DNA of 64,000 nt from Amycolatopsis australiensis (GTDB taxonomy: Bacteria; Actinomycetota; Actinomycetes; Mycobacteriales; Pseudonocardiaceae): positions 682,001 to 746,000 of the forward strand of contig NZ_FPJG01000006.1 of NCBI RefSeq assembly GCF_900119165.1, given 5' to 3'. Numbering within the stretch: position 1 is the first letter of the stretch; every line of letters begins with the position of its first letter. The notes beneath the pieces were generated by a model. The model was given only the letters and a program-made list of their open reading frames with translations. It did no database searches and was not told the origin of the DNA. The position numbers and the translations under genes were made by a program. Positions 16,436-26,906 of the stretch are shown here, piece after piece.

Positions 16436-17341
16436 TTACGGCCTCCACTCGGTGAGGGCCGGAAGATCGGGCGGCCGCCGAAGAGCGTCGAGGACCGCGT
16501 TCACCCCCGCGCGTAGCGGTGTTCCGCGGCGGACCACCGCCGCGATCGTGCGCGTCACGGGGGTGGCCAGCTCGCGGGTCGTCACCCGGTAACGCCGGTC
16601 CACCGCCAGGCCCGGCAGCAGCGCGATCGACAGCCCCGCCTCCACGTGCTGCAGGGTCATCAGGTAATTGCTGAACCGGCACACCACCCGCGGCTCGAAG
16701 CCCGACTCGCGGCACAGCCTCAGCGTCAGGTTCGCCATGTACGACTGCGGCATGTCCAGCGCCCACGGCTCGTCCGCGTAGGCCGACAGCACCGCCGGGC
16801 CGCGCGGGGCGTCGGCCGCCGAGACCAGGACGATCGGGTCCTTCGCCAGCGGGACGATGTCCAGGTCCGGGCCCAGCGGGAGCTCGACGAAGTCGGTCGT
16901 CGTGATGATCACGTCCGCGTCGCCGCCGCGCAGGGCCGGGATGCTCGCGTGCGGCTCCAGCTCCAGCAGCTCGACGTCCAGCCGCGGGTACGCGCTCGCC
17001 AGCCGCGTCACCGCCGGGACCGCCATCGTGTGGATCGCGCTCTGGAACGCGCCGAGCCGGACCAGGCCGGCCGGTTCGTCGCCGAGGCCGCGCAGCTCCG
17101 CCTCGACCGTGTCCATGTGGTCGAGGATCGCCCGCGCGCGCCGCGCCAGCATCAGCCCGGCCGGGGTCAGCCGGACGCGGCGGCCGGTGCGTTCCAGCAG
17201 CTGGGTGCGGGTTTCCGCTTCGAGCACGGCCAGCTGCTGCGACACGCTCGACGCGCTCAGGTTCGCGTCCTGCGCCACCGCGCGGACCGTGCCCAGCGTG
17301 TCGAGCCGGCTCAGCAGCCGCAGGCGCCACGGGTTCAGCAT
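16436..17341 (-). CDS. LysR-family transcriptional regulator
   Basis: The 301-residue regulator has an N-terminal winged helix (LDTLGTVRAVAQDANLSASS then VSQQLAVLEAETRTQLLERT) and a substrate-binding-like effector domain from about residue 90. It is divergently placed against the class III aminotransferase gene with 87 bp between starts, the usual layout for a LysR protein controlling its neighbour. The ligand is probably an amino acid or related amine handled by that enzyme (inference). The ATG at 17341 gives the standard LysR length. Confidence 0.92.
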   Translation of the reverse strand: MLNPWRLRLLSRLDTLGTVRAVAQDANLSASSVSQQLAVLEAETRTQLLERTGRRVRLTPAGLMLARRARAILDHMDTVEAELRGLGDEPAGLVRLGAFQSAIHTMAVPAVTRLASAYPRLDVELLELEPHASIPALRGGDADVIITTTDFVELPLGPDLDIVPLAKDPIVLVSAADAPRGPAVLSAYADEPWALDMPQSYMANLTLRLCRESGFEPRVVCRFSNYLMTLQHVEAGLSIALLPGLAVDRRYRVTTRELATPVTRTIAAVVRRGTPLRAGVNAVLDALRRPPDLPALTEWRP

Positions 17342-17389
17342 GCCCGCATTCTTGTACGGGAAAGCCGAACAAGAAAGCCGGAATCGTGA

Positions 17390-18754
<1,365 letters not shown>

Positions 18755-18827
18755 GGGCGGAATCCGCTGGCCGGGCGCGACGTTTTTTGTTAGCAATGAC
18801 AAGGACCTGTCGCGAAGGAGCTACCCC

Positions 18828-19400
18828 ATGGCTCTCGGCTTCCGCAGTCAGTCGCACTACGTCGACTTCCCGGTCGTCGCGCTCACCCTCGCGGCGATCG
18901 CGCACTGGATCCGCGGCGCGCCCGCGGACGCGCTGATCTTCCTGGCGGTCACGCTGCTGCTTTTGGTCACCGAGCGCCCGCGGGCGGACGTCGAGGCCGA
19001 ACTCGCGGAGCCGTTCCGGGTCCCGGGGTTCGCGGTGGTCGCGGCGGGTCTGCTGGTGCTGGCGTTCGGCCGCGACAGCGTCCCCGTGGCGGTCGCGATC
19101 TCGGCGATCGGCCTGGTGGCGCTGTTCGCGGAGTGGCGCGACCCGTCCCTGCCGGCCGACCGCCCGGTGCCGCCCCGGGCGTGGCTGTGGTCGGCGGTGG
19201 CGCTGTCCTGGTGCGGCTGGGAGCTGCTGTCGTTCGTGTACGAGCAGGCGGCGGGCGGGCTGTCGCTGACCCACCCGACGATGAGCGACCTGGTGGACCC
19301 GCTGCTGAAGAGCCGGATTGTCCAGGCGCTGGCGATCACGGGCTGGCTGGCGGCGGGCCTGGCGATGCTGCGCGCGGCGGCGACGGCGAGGCGGTCGTGA
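18828..19400 (+). CDS. Multi-pass membrane protein of unknown function
   Basis: The 190-residue protein has about five hydrophobic segments (FPVVALTLAAIAHWI, ALIFLAVTLLLLV, FAVVAAGLLVLAF, VAVAISAIGLVALF and AWLWSAVALSWCGWELL). The ATG at 18828 follows AAGGAG. Its stop overlaps the next small membrane gene by 4 bp. I do not recognise the family. The tight coupling suggests the two form a small membrane complex. Confidence 0.8.
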   Translation: MALGFRSQSHYVDFPVVALTLAAIAHWIRGAPADALIFLAVTLLLLVTERPRADVEAELAEPFRVPGFAVVAAGLLVLAFGRDSVPVAVAISAIGLVALFAEWRDPSLPADRPVPPRAWLWSAVALSWCGWELLSFVYEQAAGGLSLTHPTMSDLVDPLLKSRIVQALAITGWLAAGLAMLRAAATARRS

Positions 19401-19600
19401 GCACGCGGGTGATCACCGAGCTGGGCTTCGCCCTGATCGTCCTGGCGGCGATCGGGCTGGGGGTGGCGAGCCACGTGGCACCGAAGCGGGTCCCGAAGCT
19501 GACGAGCGTGCTGGCGGTGGTGATGCGCCGGCGCAGCGCGCGGATCGCGTTCGTGCTGGCCTGGTGGTGGGTGGGCTGGCACTTCTTCGTGGGACATTGA
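19397..19600 (+). CDS. Small membrane protein, DUF6186-like
   Basis: The 67-residue protein has two hydrophobic helices (LGFALIVLAAIGLGVAS and IAFVLAWWWVGWHFFVG) separated by a basic loop ending VMRRRSAR. The GTG start overlaps the stop of the preceding gene (GTGA). Small actinobacterial proteins of this shape are annotated DUF6186, but the assignment is from memory of the pattern. The function is unknown. Confidence 0.72.
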   Translation: MSTRVITELGFALIVLAAIGLGVASHVAPKRVPKLTSVLAVVMRRRSARIAFVLAWWWVGWHFFVGH

Positions 19601-19631
19601 GCGGATGGACCGCTGAGTGCCCGGCAAAGAA

Positions 19632-19670
19632 AGGCCCCCTTGCCGGCCCGGGGAGCCGGCAAGGAGGCCT
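19632..19670. terminator. Bidirectional hairpin terminator between convergent genes
   Basis: Arms 19632-19647 and 19655-19670 pair at 15 of 16 positions with a 7-nt loop. The hairpin lies between the end of the membrane-protein operon (19600) and the end of the chitinase operon (19686), which point at each other. Confidence 0.8.
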
Positions 19671-19685
19671 CCTCTCACGACAGCG

Positions 19686-21028
19686 TCAGAAACCCGCCGT
19701 GACCTTCGTGAAGTCCCAGTCGTTCTGGGCGATTCCGCTGCACGCCGACTGCACTCCGCCGCCCGGGCAGCCGCGGTCGCGGTTGACCGACCAGAACGCC
19801 AGCCGGGCGATCTTGTTCGACTTGGCCCAGTTCGTGATCTGGGTCCACGTCGAGACGTCCGTCAGCTCCTGCTGGTCGGACAGGCCGTTCATGCCCGAAA
19901 TACCCAGGTGCGCGTACGCCGTGGCGTCGCTCCAGCCGAACGTCGACTTCAGCTTGTCGCGCAGCCCGTTCGCCGCGCTCACCGTGCTGTTGTACATGTT
20001 CGCGCCGCCGCCGAAGTCGAACGGCATGATCGTGTACACGTCCACCCCGGCGCCCAGCGCCTTCGACTGGTCGATGAGCCGGTTGCCGTAGTAGTTCGGG
20101 CCGGTCGTCGACGTGCCGAACGTCAGGATCGTCTGCACGCCCGGGTTGTTCTGCTTGACGATCTTCAGCGCGTTCAGGATCCGGTCCTGCACGGCCTCGT
20201 TCTCGAACTCGTCGGAGTTCTCGATGTCGATGTCGATCGCCTTGAGCCCGTACGCGTTGATCACCTGCTGGTACGCCCCGGCCAGCGCGGCCGGGGTCGA
20301 GCAGTTCGGGCCGAGCTTGGTACCGCTCCAGCCGCCGAACGACGGGACCACCTGGCCGCCCGCCGCCTTGATCTGCGCGATCGCGTTCGCGTCCGCGCTG
20401 CCCGTCAGCGGACGGCTGCTGTCCCACGCCGGGTTGCAGCCGCCCGAGGCGTTGACGAACGCCATCGTGAACCACTTGATCCCGGTCGCGTTCATCACCG
20501 TCTGCGGGTTCGGCGGGCTGCCCCAGCCCATGTACAGGTACGGCGCGCCGCGGCCACCCGGTGGTGGCAGCGGCGTGGTCGGTGGGGTCGTCGTCGTAGG
20601 CGGCGTAGTGGACGTCGGCGGTGTGCCCCCGGCGTCGCAGGAACCCCCGTTCAGCTTGCAGTTCGACGGCGCCGCGTACGAACCCGAGTACGTCACGTTG
20701 AAACCGAAACTCGCCGAAGAACCGTTGGCGACGTTGCCGTTCCACGTGTTCTTCACCGTGACGTGCTGGCCGGACGCCGTGTAGCTGCCGTCCCACAGCG
20801 ACGAGATCTTCGCGCCGGAGGGCAGGTCGAACTCGACGGTCCAGGACGGGAGCGCCGAGCCCGAGCCGTTGGCGATCGTGTACTTGCCCTCGTACCCGGT
20901 GCCCCAGTCGGAGCCCTTGGTGAACGTCGCCGAGACGCCGCCCGCCGCGTTCGCCGGCGCGATCACGACCATGGCACCGATCGTCGCGGCCGCGGCCGCC
21001 AGCCCGAATGCGGGCAACCACCGGCGCC

Positions 21029-21032
<4 letters not shown>
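19686..21032 (-). CDS. Secreted chitinase, CBM2 plus GH18
   Basis: The 448-residue protein has a signal peptide ending near residue 30 (APANAA), then a family 2 carbohydrate-binding module (31-132). A Pro/Thr linker (137-160) leads to a GH18 catalytic domain. KAIDIDIEN at 264-272 gives the DxDxE motif with E271 as proton donor, and VPSFGGWSG is the conserved SxGG region. It starts by a 4-bp ATGA overlap with the upstream chitinase gene, so both come from one mRNA. It should bind and cleave chitin outside the cell. The catalytic domain differs clearly from that of its partner, so the two are not simple copies. Confidence 0.95.
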
Positions 21033-22660
<1,628 letters not shown>

Positions 22661-22743
22661 CGCTCTCCCTTGAGCCAGGTACGGGACGGCGGACACCGGA
22701 GGGGGACCAGGACGGTGTTTTGCGCCGTTTGCGAAGACGGTAC

Positions 22744-22759
22744 GTGGTCCAGACCAATT
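22744..22759. promoter_or_regulatory. DasR-like dre box, proximal to chitinase operon
   Basis: The core TGGTCCAGACCA (22745-22756) matches the TGGTCTAGACCA chitinase/DasR element at 11 of 12 positions. It lies about 85 bp upstream of the chitinase start at 22660. Such boxes mediate repression that is relieved by glucosamine-6-phosphate in streptomycetes. Confidence 0.7.
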
Positions 22760-22820
22760 AGGGAAGAACAACTACGGACCGTACCGGAGGGAGGCTGACT
22801 GGCCAAGGCGACACCGCCTG

Positions 22821-22836
22821 ACTGGTCTAGTCCAGT
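22821..22836. promoter_or_regulatory. DasR-like dre box, distal to chitinase operon
   Basis: ACTGGTCTAGTCCAGT matches the dre palindrome ACTGGTCTAGACCAGT at 15 of 16 positions. It sits 77 bp further from the chitinase start than the proximal box and only 19 bp after the stop of the MerR-HEAT gene. Confidence 0.7.
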
Positions 22837-22854
22837 TACGTTGAGCAGCCGGCG

Positions 22855-23859
22855 TCAGCGCGCTTCCACGACTTCCGCCAGAGCCGACGCGATGAGGGCG
22901 ACCGCCCGGTCTTCGTCGCGGGCCAGCTGCCGCAGCGGCTCCCCGGCGACCGTGCCCGGCAGCTCGGCGAGGGCCTGGGCCAGCCGGATCCGCACCGCGG
23001 CGTCCGCGGGATGCGCGGCGAGCTCACCGGCCAGCGCGTCCAGGACGCGGTCGGCGCAGCCTGCGGCCGAAGACAGCGTCGCGAGCACTTCGGACGCCTC
23101 GACGTCGCTCGTGCCCTCGACCACCATGCCGACGAGCGCCGGGACCGCGGCGGTCGCGCCACGCCGGCCCGACGCCAGCGCCGCGTGCCGTCGCACGTCC
23201 GGGTCCGCGTCGGCGAGTGCGGCCGTGAGGACGCCGGTCGCCTCGTCGCCGGGCAGCTCGGCGACCGCCAGCACCGCCCGCCGCCGTACCGCGACGTCGT
23301 CGGACCGCAGGCCGGCCGCCACGCTCGCCAGGCCGTCACCGCCCGCCCGCGCGAGCGCCCACCGCAGGGCGCCGGCGACGTTCGGGTTCGCTTCGGCGAG
23401 GACCGCCCTGGCCAGCAGTTCGGTGGGCAGCGGCACGTCCTCGGCCGGCGCGAGGATCGCCTGCTGCCGCCGGGACGGACTGGCCGAGTCCAGCCCGCGC
23501 AGGAGCTCGACGACGCGCAGGACGCCGTCCCAGCCGTAGGGCGCCGACGCGTCGATCGTCCGGAGCCGCTCGAGCAGCTCCTGTTCCCGCTTCAGCCGGT
23601 CTTCGGTCCGCCGGATGAGGTCACCGACCAAAGTGGACGGTGTGAAGACGGGATCCGCGAGCGCGCGCCCGATCTGCCGCAGCGACATGCCCAGCGACCG
23701 CAGGCCCTCCACGTGGAAGATCCGGCGGATGTCGGCTTCGGAGTACTCGCGGTAGCCGCCGACGGTCCGGCCGGTGGGCCGCACCAGCCCGAGGGAGTCG
23801 TAATGCCGGAGCATCCGCGTGCTCACCCCGGACCGGCGGGCCACCTCCCCGATCAGCAC
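22855..23859 (-). CDS. MerR-family regulator with C-terminal HEAT repeats
   Basis: The 334-residue protein starts with a MerR winged helix (LIGEVARRSGVSTRMLRHYD then LGLVRPTGRTVGGYREYSEA) and the antiparallel dimer helix region to about residue 115. From about 150 it consists of HEAT-type helical repeats (GLRSDDVAVRRRAVLAVAEL and ALADADPDVRRHAALASGRR). The effector region of a normal MerR protein is thus replaced by a protein-binding solenoid. The GTG start at 23859 overlaps the upstream HEAT-repeat gene by 7 bp, so the two are coupled and probably interact. Confidence 0.87.
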   Translation of the reverse strand: MLIGEVARRSGVSTRMLRHYDSLGLVRPTGRTVGGYREYSEADIRRIFHVEGLRSLGMSLRQIGRALADPVFTPSTLVGDLIRRTEDRLKREQELLERLRTIDASAPYGWDGVLRVVELLRGLDSASPSRRQQAILAPAEDVPLPTELLARAVLAEANPNVAGALRWALARAGGDGLASVAAGLRSDDVAVRRRAVLAVAELPGDEATGVLTAALADADPDVRRHAALASGRRGATAAVPALVGMVVEGTSDVEASEVLATLSSAAGCADRVLDALAGELAAHPADAAVRIRLAQALAELPGTVAGEPLRQLARDEDRAVALIASALAEVVEAR

Positions 23860-24488
23860 GCGCGTTCCGGCCCGAGCGCGACGATCCGCTGCGCCTCGTC
23901 GAACGCGGCGTCCGGGTCGCGGAGCAGCCGTTCCGTCGCCCGGGCGTGCGCCTGCACCGCCGGGTCGCGACTGGCCAGCGCGGTCCGCAGGGCCGGTTCG
24001 ACGACGTCCCCGAGCGCGACGAGCGCCCGGCTGAGGCTCAGCCGCACACTCCGGTCCCCGCGGCCGAGCTGCTCGGCGAGGTCGGCGGCGAGCCGTTCCC
24101 GCTCCCCGGCGGGCACGAGGACGACAGCGGCACGCCACGCACTTCGGGCGACTTCGTCGTCGGGGTCGTGCAGCAGCGACCGCGTGATCGCGGGCCACGC
24201 GGCGGCATCACCGATTTTGGACAGCGTGTGCAGCGCCTGGCTCCGAGCCTGCGCGCGCCCGGATCGCAGTTCGGCGAGCAGCTTCGGAACGGTGACGTCG
24301 GCCGGAAGGCGGGTCAGGGCCCAGGTGAGCATGTCCCGGACGAAGAAGTCCGGCTCGACGGCGCACCGGGCCACGAGCACGTCGGCGGTGCCGGGATCGG
24401 CTTGCGACCCGACGGCCAAGGCCGCCTGCAGCCGGACCGACGAGCTGGGCGCGCTCAGGGCGTCGAGTGCGGTCTGGGTCGAGTTCAC
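23853..24488 (-). CDS. HEAT-repeat protein
   Basis: The 211-residue protein is composed of HEAT-like helical pairs (SSVRLQAALAVGSQADPGTA, FVRDMLTWALTRLPADVTVP and ARSQALHTLSKIGDAAAW). The GTG at 24488 is chosen because GGAGG stands 8 nt upstream. An in-frame GTG at 24497 is too close to that site. It overlaps the MerR-HEAT gene and resembles its C-terminal half, suggesting duplication of a shared module. No enzymatic motif is seen. Confidence 0.85.
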   Translation of the reverse strand: MNSTQTALDALSAPSSSVRLQAALAVGSQADPGTADVLVARCAVEPDFFVRDMLTWALTRLPADVTVPKLLAELRSGRAQARSQALHTLSKIGDAAAWPAITRSLLHDPDDEVARSAWRAAVVLVPAGERERLAADLAEQLGRGDRSVRLSLSRALVALGDVVEPALRTALASRDPAVQAHARATERLLRDPDAAFDEAQRIVALGPERAC

Positions 24489-24558
24489 GGTGACCACCTC
24501 CTCCCCGCAGTGAAGACCTTGTCACAGTGTCAAGGTCAAGCAAGCCGGCGGGAAAAAG

Positions 24559-24590
24559 AAGAAGACCCCCTCTCGCGAGGGGGTCTTCTT
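24559..24590 (-). terminator. Strong hairpin terminator at attL (original tRNA-Arg terminator)
   Basis: A perfect 14-bp stem with a TCGC loop (arms 24559-24572 and 24577-24590) lies just outside attL. Before integration it would have followed the tRNA-Arg gene on the minus strand. A second, differently sequenced hairpin now follows the intact tRNA at 50161-50190. Confidence 0.85.
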
Positions 24591-24650
24591 GCTGTCTCAA
24601 CCAGACGTGCGCCCGAAGGGATTCGAACCCCTGACCTTCTGATCCGTAGT
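24586..24650. repeat. attL: 65-bp direct repeat containing the 3' part of tRNA-Arg
   Basis: Bases 24586-24650 are identical to 50186-50250. The segment covers the tRNA 3' half from the anticodon loop onward plus 22 bp of flanking sequence. The sequence after 24650 no longer matches the tRNA, so this copy is a remnant, not a working tRNA. Confidence 0.93.
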
Positions 24651-24744
24651 TCTAGCGTTGACCTGCGGATAGTCGGTGACCTTGGCATTGCTGTGCGCGA
24701 GTTGCAGCGGACTGGGCATGATCGGCACCACTGAGCAGCAGTTC

Positions 24745-24768
24745 GTGGACCGGCATGTGGACCACGAT
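24745..24768. repeat. Candidate integrase arm site, left
   Basis: This 24-bp segment contains GTGGACC twice with 12-bp spacing. It matches 50092-50115 near the other end at 21 of 24 positions in the same orientation. Its place 95 bp inside attL fits an arm-type binding site of a lambda-like tyrosine integrase. Confidence 0.6.
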
Positions 24769-24776
24769 CGCCGCCG

Positions 24777-24971
24777 CTACTCCGTCGCCACCTCGACCCA
24801 GGCTGGGCGATCGCGAAGCGTGCTCGCGGTGAGGACGCGAGCTTCCTCGAACTCGCCGGGACGGCGTTCGTAGATCACGGTCATGTCCGGCAGGACGTGC
24901 CAGCGGTCGACGGCGTTGGGCTGGCCAGTAGCGACGTAGGTTGTCGCGCCAGTGAGGTCGGGCTTGTCCAT
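24777..24971 (-). CDS. Small hypothetical protein of element
   Basis: The 64-residue protein (MDKPDLTGATTYVATGQPNA onward) contains a strand-rich middle, RWHVLPDMTVIYERRPGEF. It has no recognised domain. It starts 9 bp after the stop of the 120-residue gene, with AGGTGA overlapping that stop as ribosome site, so the two form an operon. It is the last gene before attL. The operon promoter at about 25430 overlaps an SOS box. Confidence 0.65.
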   Translation of the reverse strand: MDKPDLTGATTYVATGQPNAVDRWHVLPDMTVIYERRPGEFEEARVLTASTLRDRPAWVEVATE

Positions 24972-24980
24972 GGGTGTGGT

Positions 24981-25343
24981 TCACCTGCGACGGTAGCGGG
25001 TCGGCTTCGGTTCGAGCTTCATCTCCTGAAGCAGCCGCAGCGCCGCCTCACGGCCCGGGACGTGCTCGGCGCTGCTGGCGCAGGCGCGGATCAGCTCGGC
25101 GAGCGCCATGCCGGCGGTGCGGTGGCCGATCAGCTCGAACCAACGGGCCATCTCCGCCGCGTACATGCCGTGGAAGGTCACGAGCGGCGGGCCGTCGAGG
25201 TCGCGGATCACGATCTCGTCGCCGGTGGCGTCGAGTCGGCAGAACGGCAGCCTCGAGCCGACGGCGTGTACCTCGTCGGCGTGTTTGCGCATCCGTTTGG
25301 CTTCTTCGGCGCGTTCCAACTGCCGCTCGTACTTGGTGACCAT
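24981..25343 (-). CDS. Hypothetical protein, first gene of SOS-box operon
   Basis: The 120-residue protein has a basic amphipathic N-terminus (VTKYERQLERAEEAKRMRKH) likely to form a helix. A strand-rich part (DEIVIRDLDGPPLVTFHGMY) and a helical C-terminus follow. The ATG at 25343 follows GAGGAG at 7 nt. It is preceded by a 15-bp perfect hairpin in the leader and by a promoter with a LexA-like box, so expression is probably induced by DNA damage. The family was not recognised. Confidence 0.75.
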   Translation of the reverse strand: MVTKYERQLERAEEAKRMRKHADEVHAVGSRLPFCRLDATGDEIVIRDLDGPPLVTFHGMYAAEMARWFELIGHRTAGMALAELIRACASSAEHVPGREAALRLLQEMKLEPKPTRYRRR

Positions 25344-25361
25344 GGCGTGCTCCTCATGCGA

Positions 25362-25398
25362 GGCATCGGGCAGGTACTTCCCCTACCTGCCCGATGCC
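25362..25398 (-). promoter_or_regulatory. Perfect 15-bp stem-loop at the 5' end of the leader
   Basis: Arms 25362-25376 and 25384-25398 are perfectly complementary with a 7-nt loop. If transcription starts about 7 nt after the TATATT box, the mRNA begins almost at the stem. The ribosome site for the gene at 25343 follows directly. The hairpin may protect the 5' end or gate translation. No U-run follows, so it is unlikely to be a simple terminator. Confidence 0.6.
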
Positions 25399-25401
25399 AA
25401 G

Positions 25402-25436
25402 CCGAATATAGAACACATGTTCGATTGCGACAAGAT
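25402..25436 (-). promoter_or_regulatory. Promoter with LexA-type SOS box between -35 and -10
   Basis: On the minus strand TTGTCG is followed, after 17 bp, by TATATT. Between them lies TCGAACATGTGTTCTA (plus-strand 25409-25424), matching the actinobacterial SOS box TCGAAC-N4-GTTCGA at all but one defined base. LexA bound there would block the promoter and release it on DNA damage. Confidence 0.65.
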
Positions 25437-25938
25437 GACTCTGACCACAGGCGGCGACAGCTCGGGGCCAAGCGAGGCGAGCAGCCCCAGAGAGCCTCAT
25501 AGCAGGAGCTGAGTGCGCCATAGAGGACCGTTGCCGCGACCCCCGCACCCCCCAGAAGGCCCTGCATGCCCGGAAGCCGCCGTGGCCGCCTTCTGCCCGT
25601 GCCGTGCGGGCGCACCAGTGCGCCACCGAAGACAAGAGGCAACCCGGACAAGTCTGCGATAGGCATTGATTTGACCTCGCTGGTCGATGTACCGTGCCGC
25701 GCCTCGCGACGAAGTCAGGCCGTTTATCTTCCCGTGACCCTACGCACAGTAGATCAACCACACGCCCTCTGACCTGCTACGATGCCACTCGTCGGGGTGT
25801 TAATTCCTGGGAATTTGGCGGGATTCACTTCAGATTGACAGAAATATGTGCTGTCATAGCGGCCGTCCCTAGCGCATCCAACTTGGTAACGCTCGAGACG
25901 CAAGCAGCGACTGAAGCCTCGTACGGCGACGACCTGGC
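25437..25938. other. Non-coding stretch with operator-like palindromes
   Basis: No convincing gene is seen over about 500 bp, which are less GC-rich than their surroundings. Two operator-like signals stand out. One is TGACAG-N9-CTGTCA at 25836-25856. The other is the 14-bp palindrome AATTCCTGGGAATT at 25802-25815. A weak plus-strand reading of about 39 codons ends at 25954 but has no supporting evidence. Confidence 0.4.
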
Positions 25939-25973
25939 AGGCCGACCCGGATGAGAAGGATCCGGGCCGGCCT
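25939..25973 (-). terminator. Hairpin terminator downstream of small membrane-tail gene
   Basis: Arms 25939-25952 and 25960-25973 pair at 13 of 14 positions with a 7-nt loop. It starts 5 bp after the stop of the minus-strand gene at 25978-26190, which supports that small gene being real. Confidence 0.7.
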
Positions 25974-25977
25974 GAGA

Positions 25978-26190
25978 TCAGCTGAAGAGCCTGATCACCG
26001 CGTCCACCGCCTGTACGACGGCGACCACGACCTGCGCGAAGGTGATAACACGCCGGGCCTTACCGGCCCGGCGTTCCTCGCCCCGGGGCGTCTCGAAGTC
26101 CTGGGCCGACATCGACCACCGAGACACATCGGCCCCGTGGGTCGGCTCCGGCTTGGGAGCATCGTCCCCTTCATCGTGCTGGTCGAACAT
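25978..26190 (-). CDS. Small hypothetical protein with C-terminal hydrophobic helix
   Basis: The 70-residue product is acidic at the N-terminus (MFDQHDEGDDAPKPEPTHGA), basic in the middle (RGEERRAGKARR), and ends in a hydrophobic helix (VITFAQVVVAVVQAVDAVI). It could be tail-anchored. A hairpin terminator follows immediately. The ribosome site is weak. No homologue was recognised. Confidence 0.5.
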   Translation of the reverse strand: MFDQHDEGDDAPKPEPTHGADVSRWSMSAQDFETPRGEERRAGKARRVITFAQVVVAVVQAVDAVIRLFS

Positions 26191-26607
26191 GAGAGGATCT
26201 CACCTTTCCCGGACAGCGCCTTCGACCATCCGCGCGGTACAGCCGAGCTGCCCGCCAGGGGGTAGAGATCTCCCGTAGTTCGAACTTCCACAAAGGAGAA
26301 CCTCGGGCAACCGGACCCGAGATCGGTTCCGACTGACGAGAAGCGACGGTACGTAACGAGAGCCGTGATCGGAAATTATTCGCATAGTGACCTACGTCAC
26401 AGTAACGGCACACAACTCGCTTCGATACTACCGTTTACGCAGGTCAGGCCACCGTTATCTGGCCGTTTCCTAGCCGAGATAGAACACGAGTCGTGAGGCA
26501 TGCGTCACGTGCTTTGCGCAGTGGGCGGACCATTAGTGGAGCCCTTCCTGCGAACGGTGGGGCACCATATGACTTTCAATTGGGGCCCGCCAGTCTTGAC
26601 ACAGCTG
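26191..26607. other. Low-GC intergenic stretch with a CRP-like half-palindrome
   Basis: No convincing gene is seen. GTGACCTACGTCAC (26387-26400) has the GTGA-N6-TCAC layout of CRP/GlxR sites and would lie upstream of the small gene starting at 26190. Base composition here is distinctly less GC-rich than the chromosome, consistent with acquired DNA. Confidence 0.4.
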
Positions 26608-26876
26608 TTACGCATCCTGTAATGAAGTCGACGGCTGTTGGCAGTGGGCGCCGCAGTCCTGGCACACCCGCGACTTGCCCCGCGCCGGCGCGGGGCGTCC
26701 AGCTGAGCCGCGCTGGCCGGGCTCGGCGGCCACGCGCGCACGTCGAACAGCGCGAAGGTCTCCCAGCGGCCTCGCCAGTCCGTCGCGTCCACAAACACGT
26801 CCGATGTGCGGCCGTCGCAGCTGCGGGGAAACTCCAGCTCGGCCAACGCGGTCTTCGTCAGCAGATGCGCCGGCAC
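26608..26876 (-). pseudogene. Small zinc-binding-type protein, apparently frameshifted
   Basis: From a GTG at 26876 the frame reads VFVDATDWRGRWETFALFDV and then AWPPSPASAAQLD. After a run of four G (plus-strand 26692-26695) the sensible reading moves to another frame giving GKSRVCQDCGAHCQQPSTSL and a stop at 26608. Adding one base in that run would give an 89-residue protein with a C-terminal CxxC-x3-C motif. The uncorrected frame continues as unlikely sequence to 26505. It lies 30 bp after the DUF1643 gene. It may be a true mutation or an assembly error. Confidence 0.4.
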
Positions 26877-26906
26877 TTGCCACCAGCCCCACGTATGTCT
26901 CGGTTA

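Noticed and set aside
13958..17372. Very long minus-strand frames (761 and 1118 codons) with repeated Arg/Val or Pro/Leu segments
   Set aside because: They mirror the 117-bp repeats and the acidic protein in other frames; no start site or domain supports them.
24608..24650. A second tRNA-Arg gene at attL
   Set aside because: Only the 3' part is present; the sequence beyond 24650 cannot form the D arm or 5' acceptor strand.
25834..25954. Short plus-strand peptide reading ending DDLAGRPG, reminiscent of a peptide precursor
   Set aside because: No ribosome site, no modifying enzymes nearby, and it overlaps operator-like and terminator sequences.
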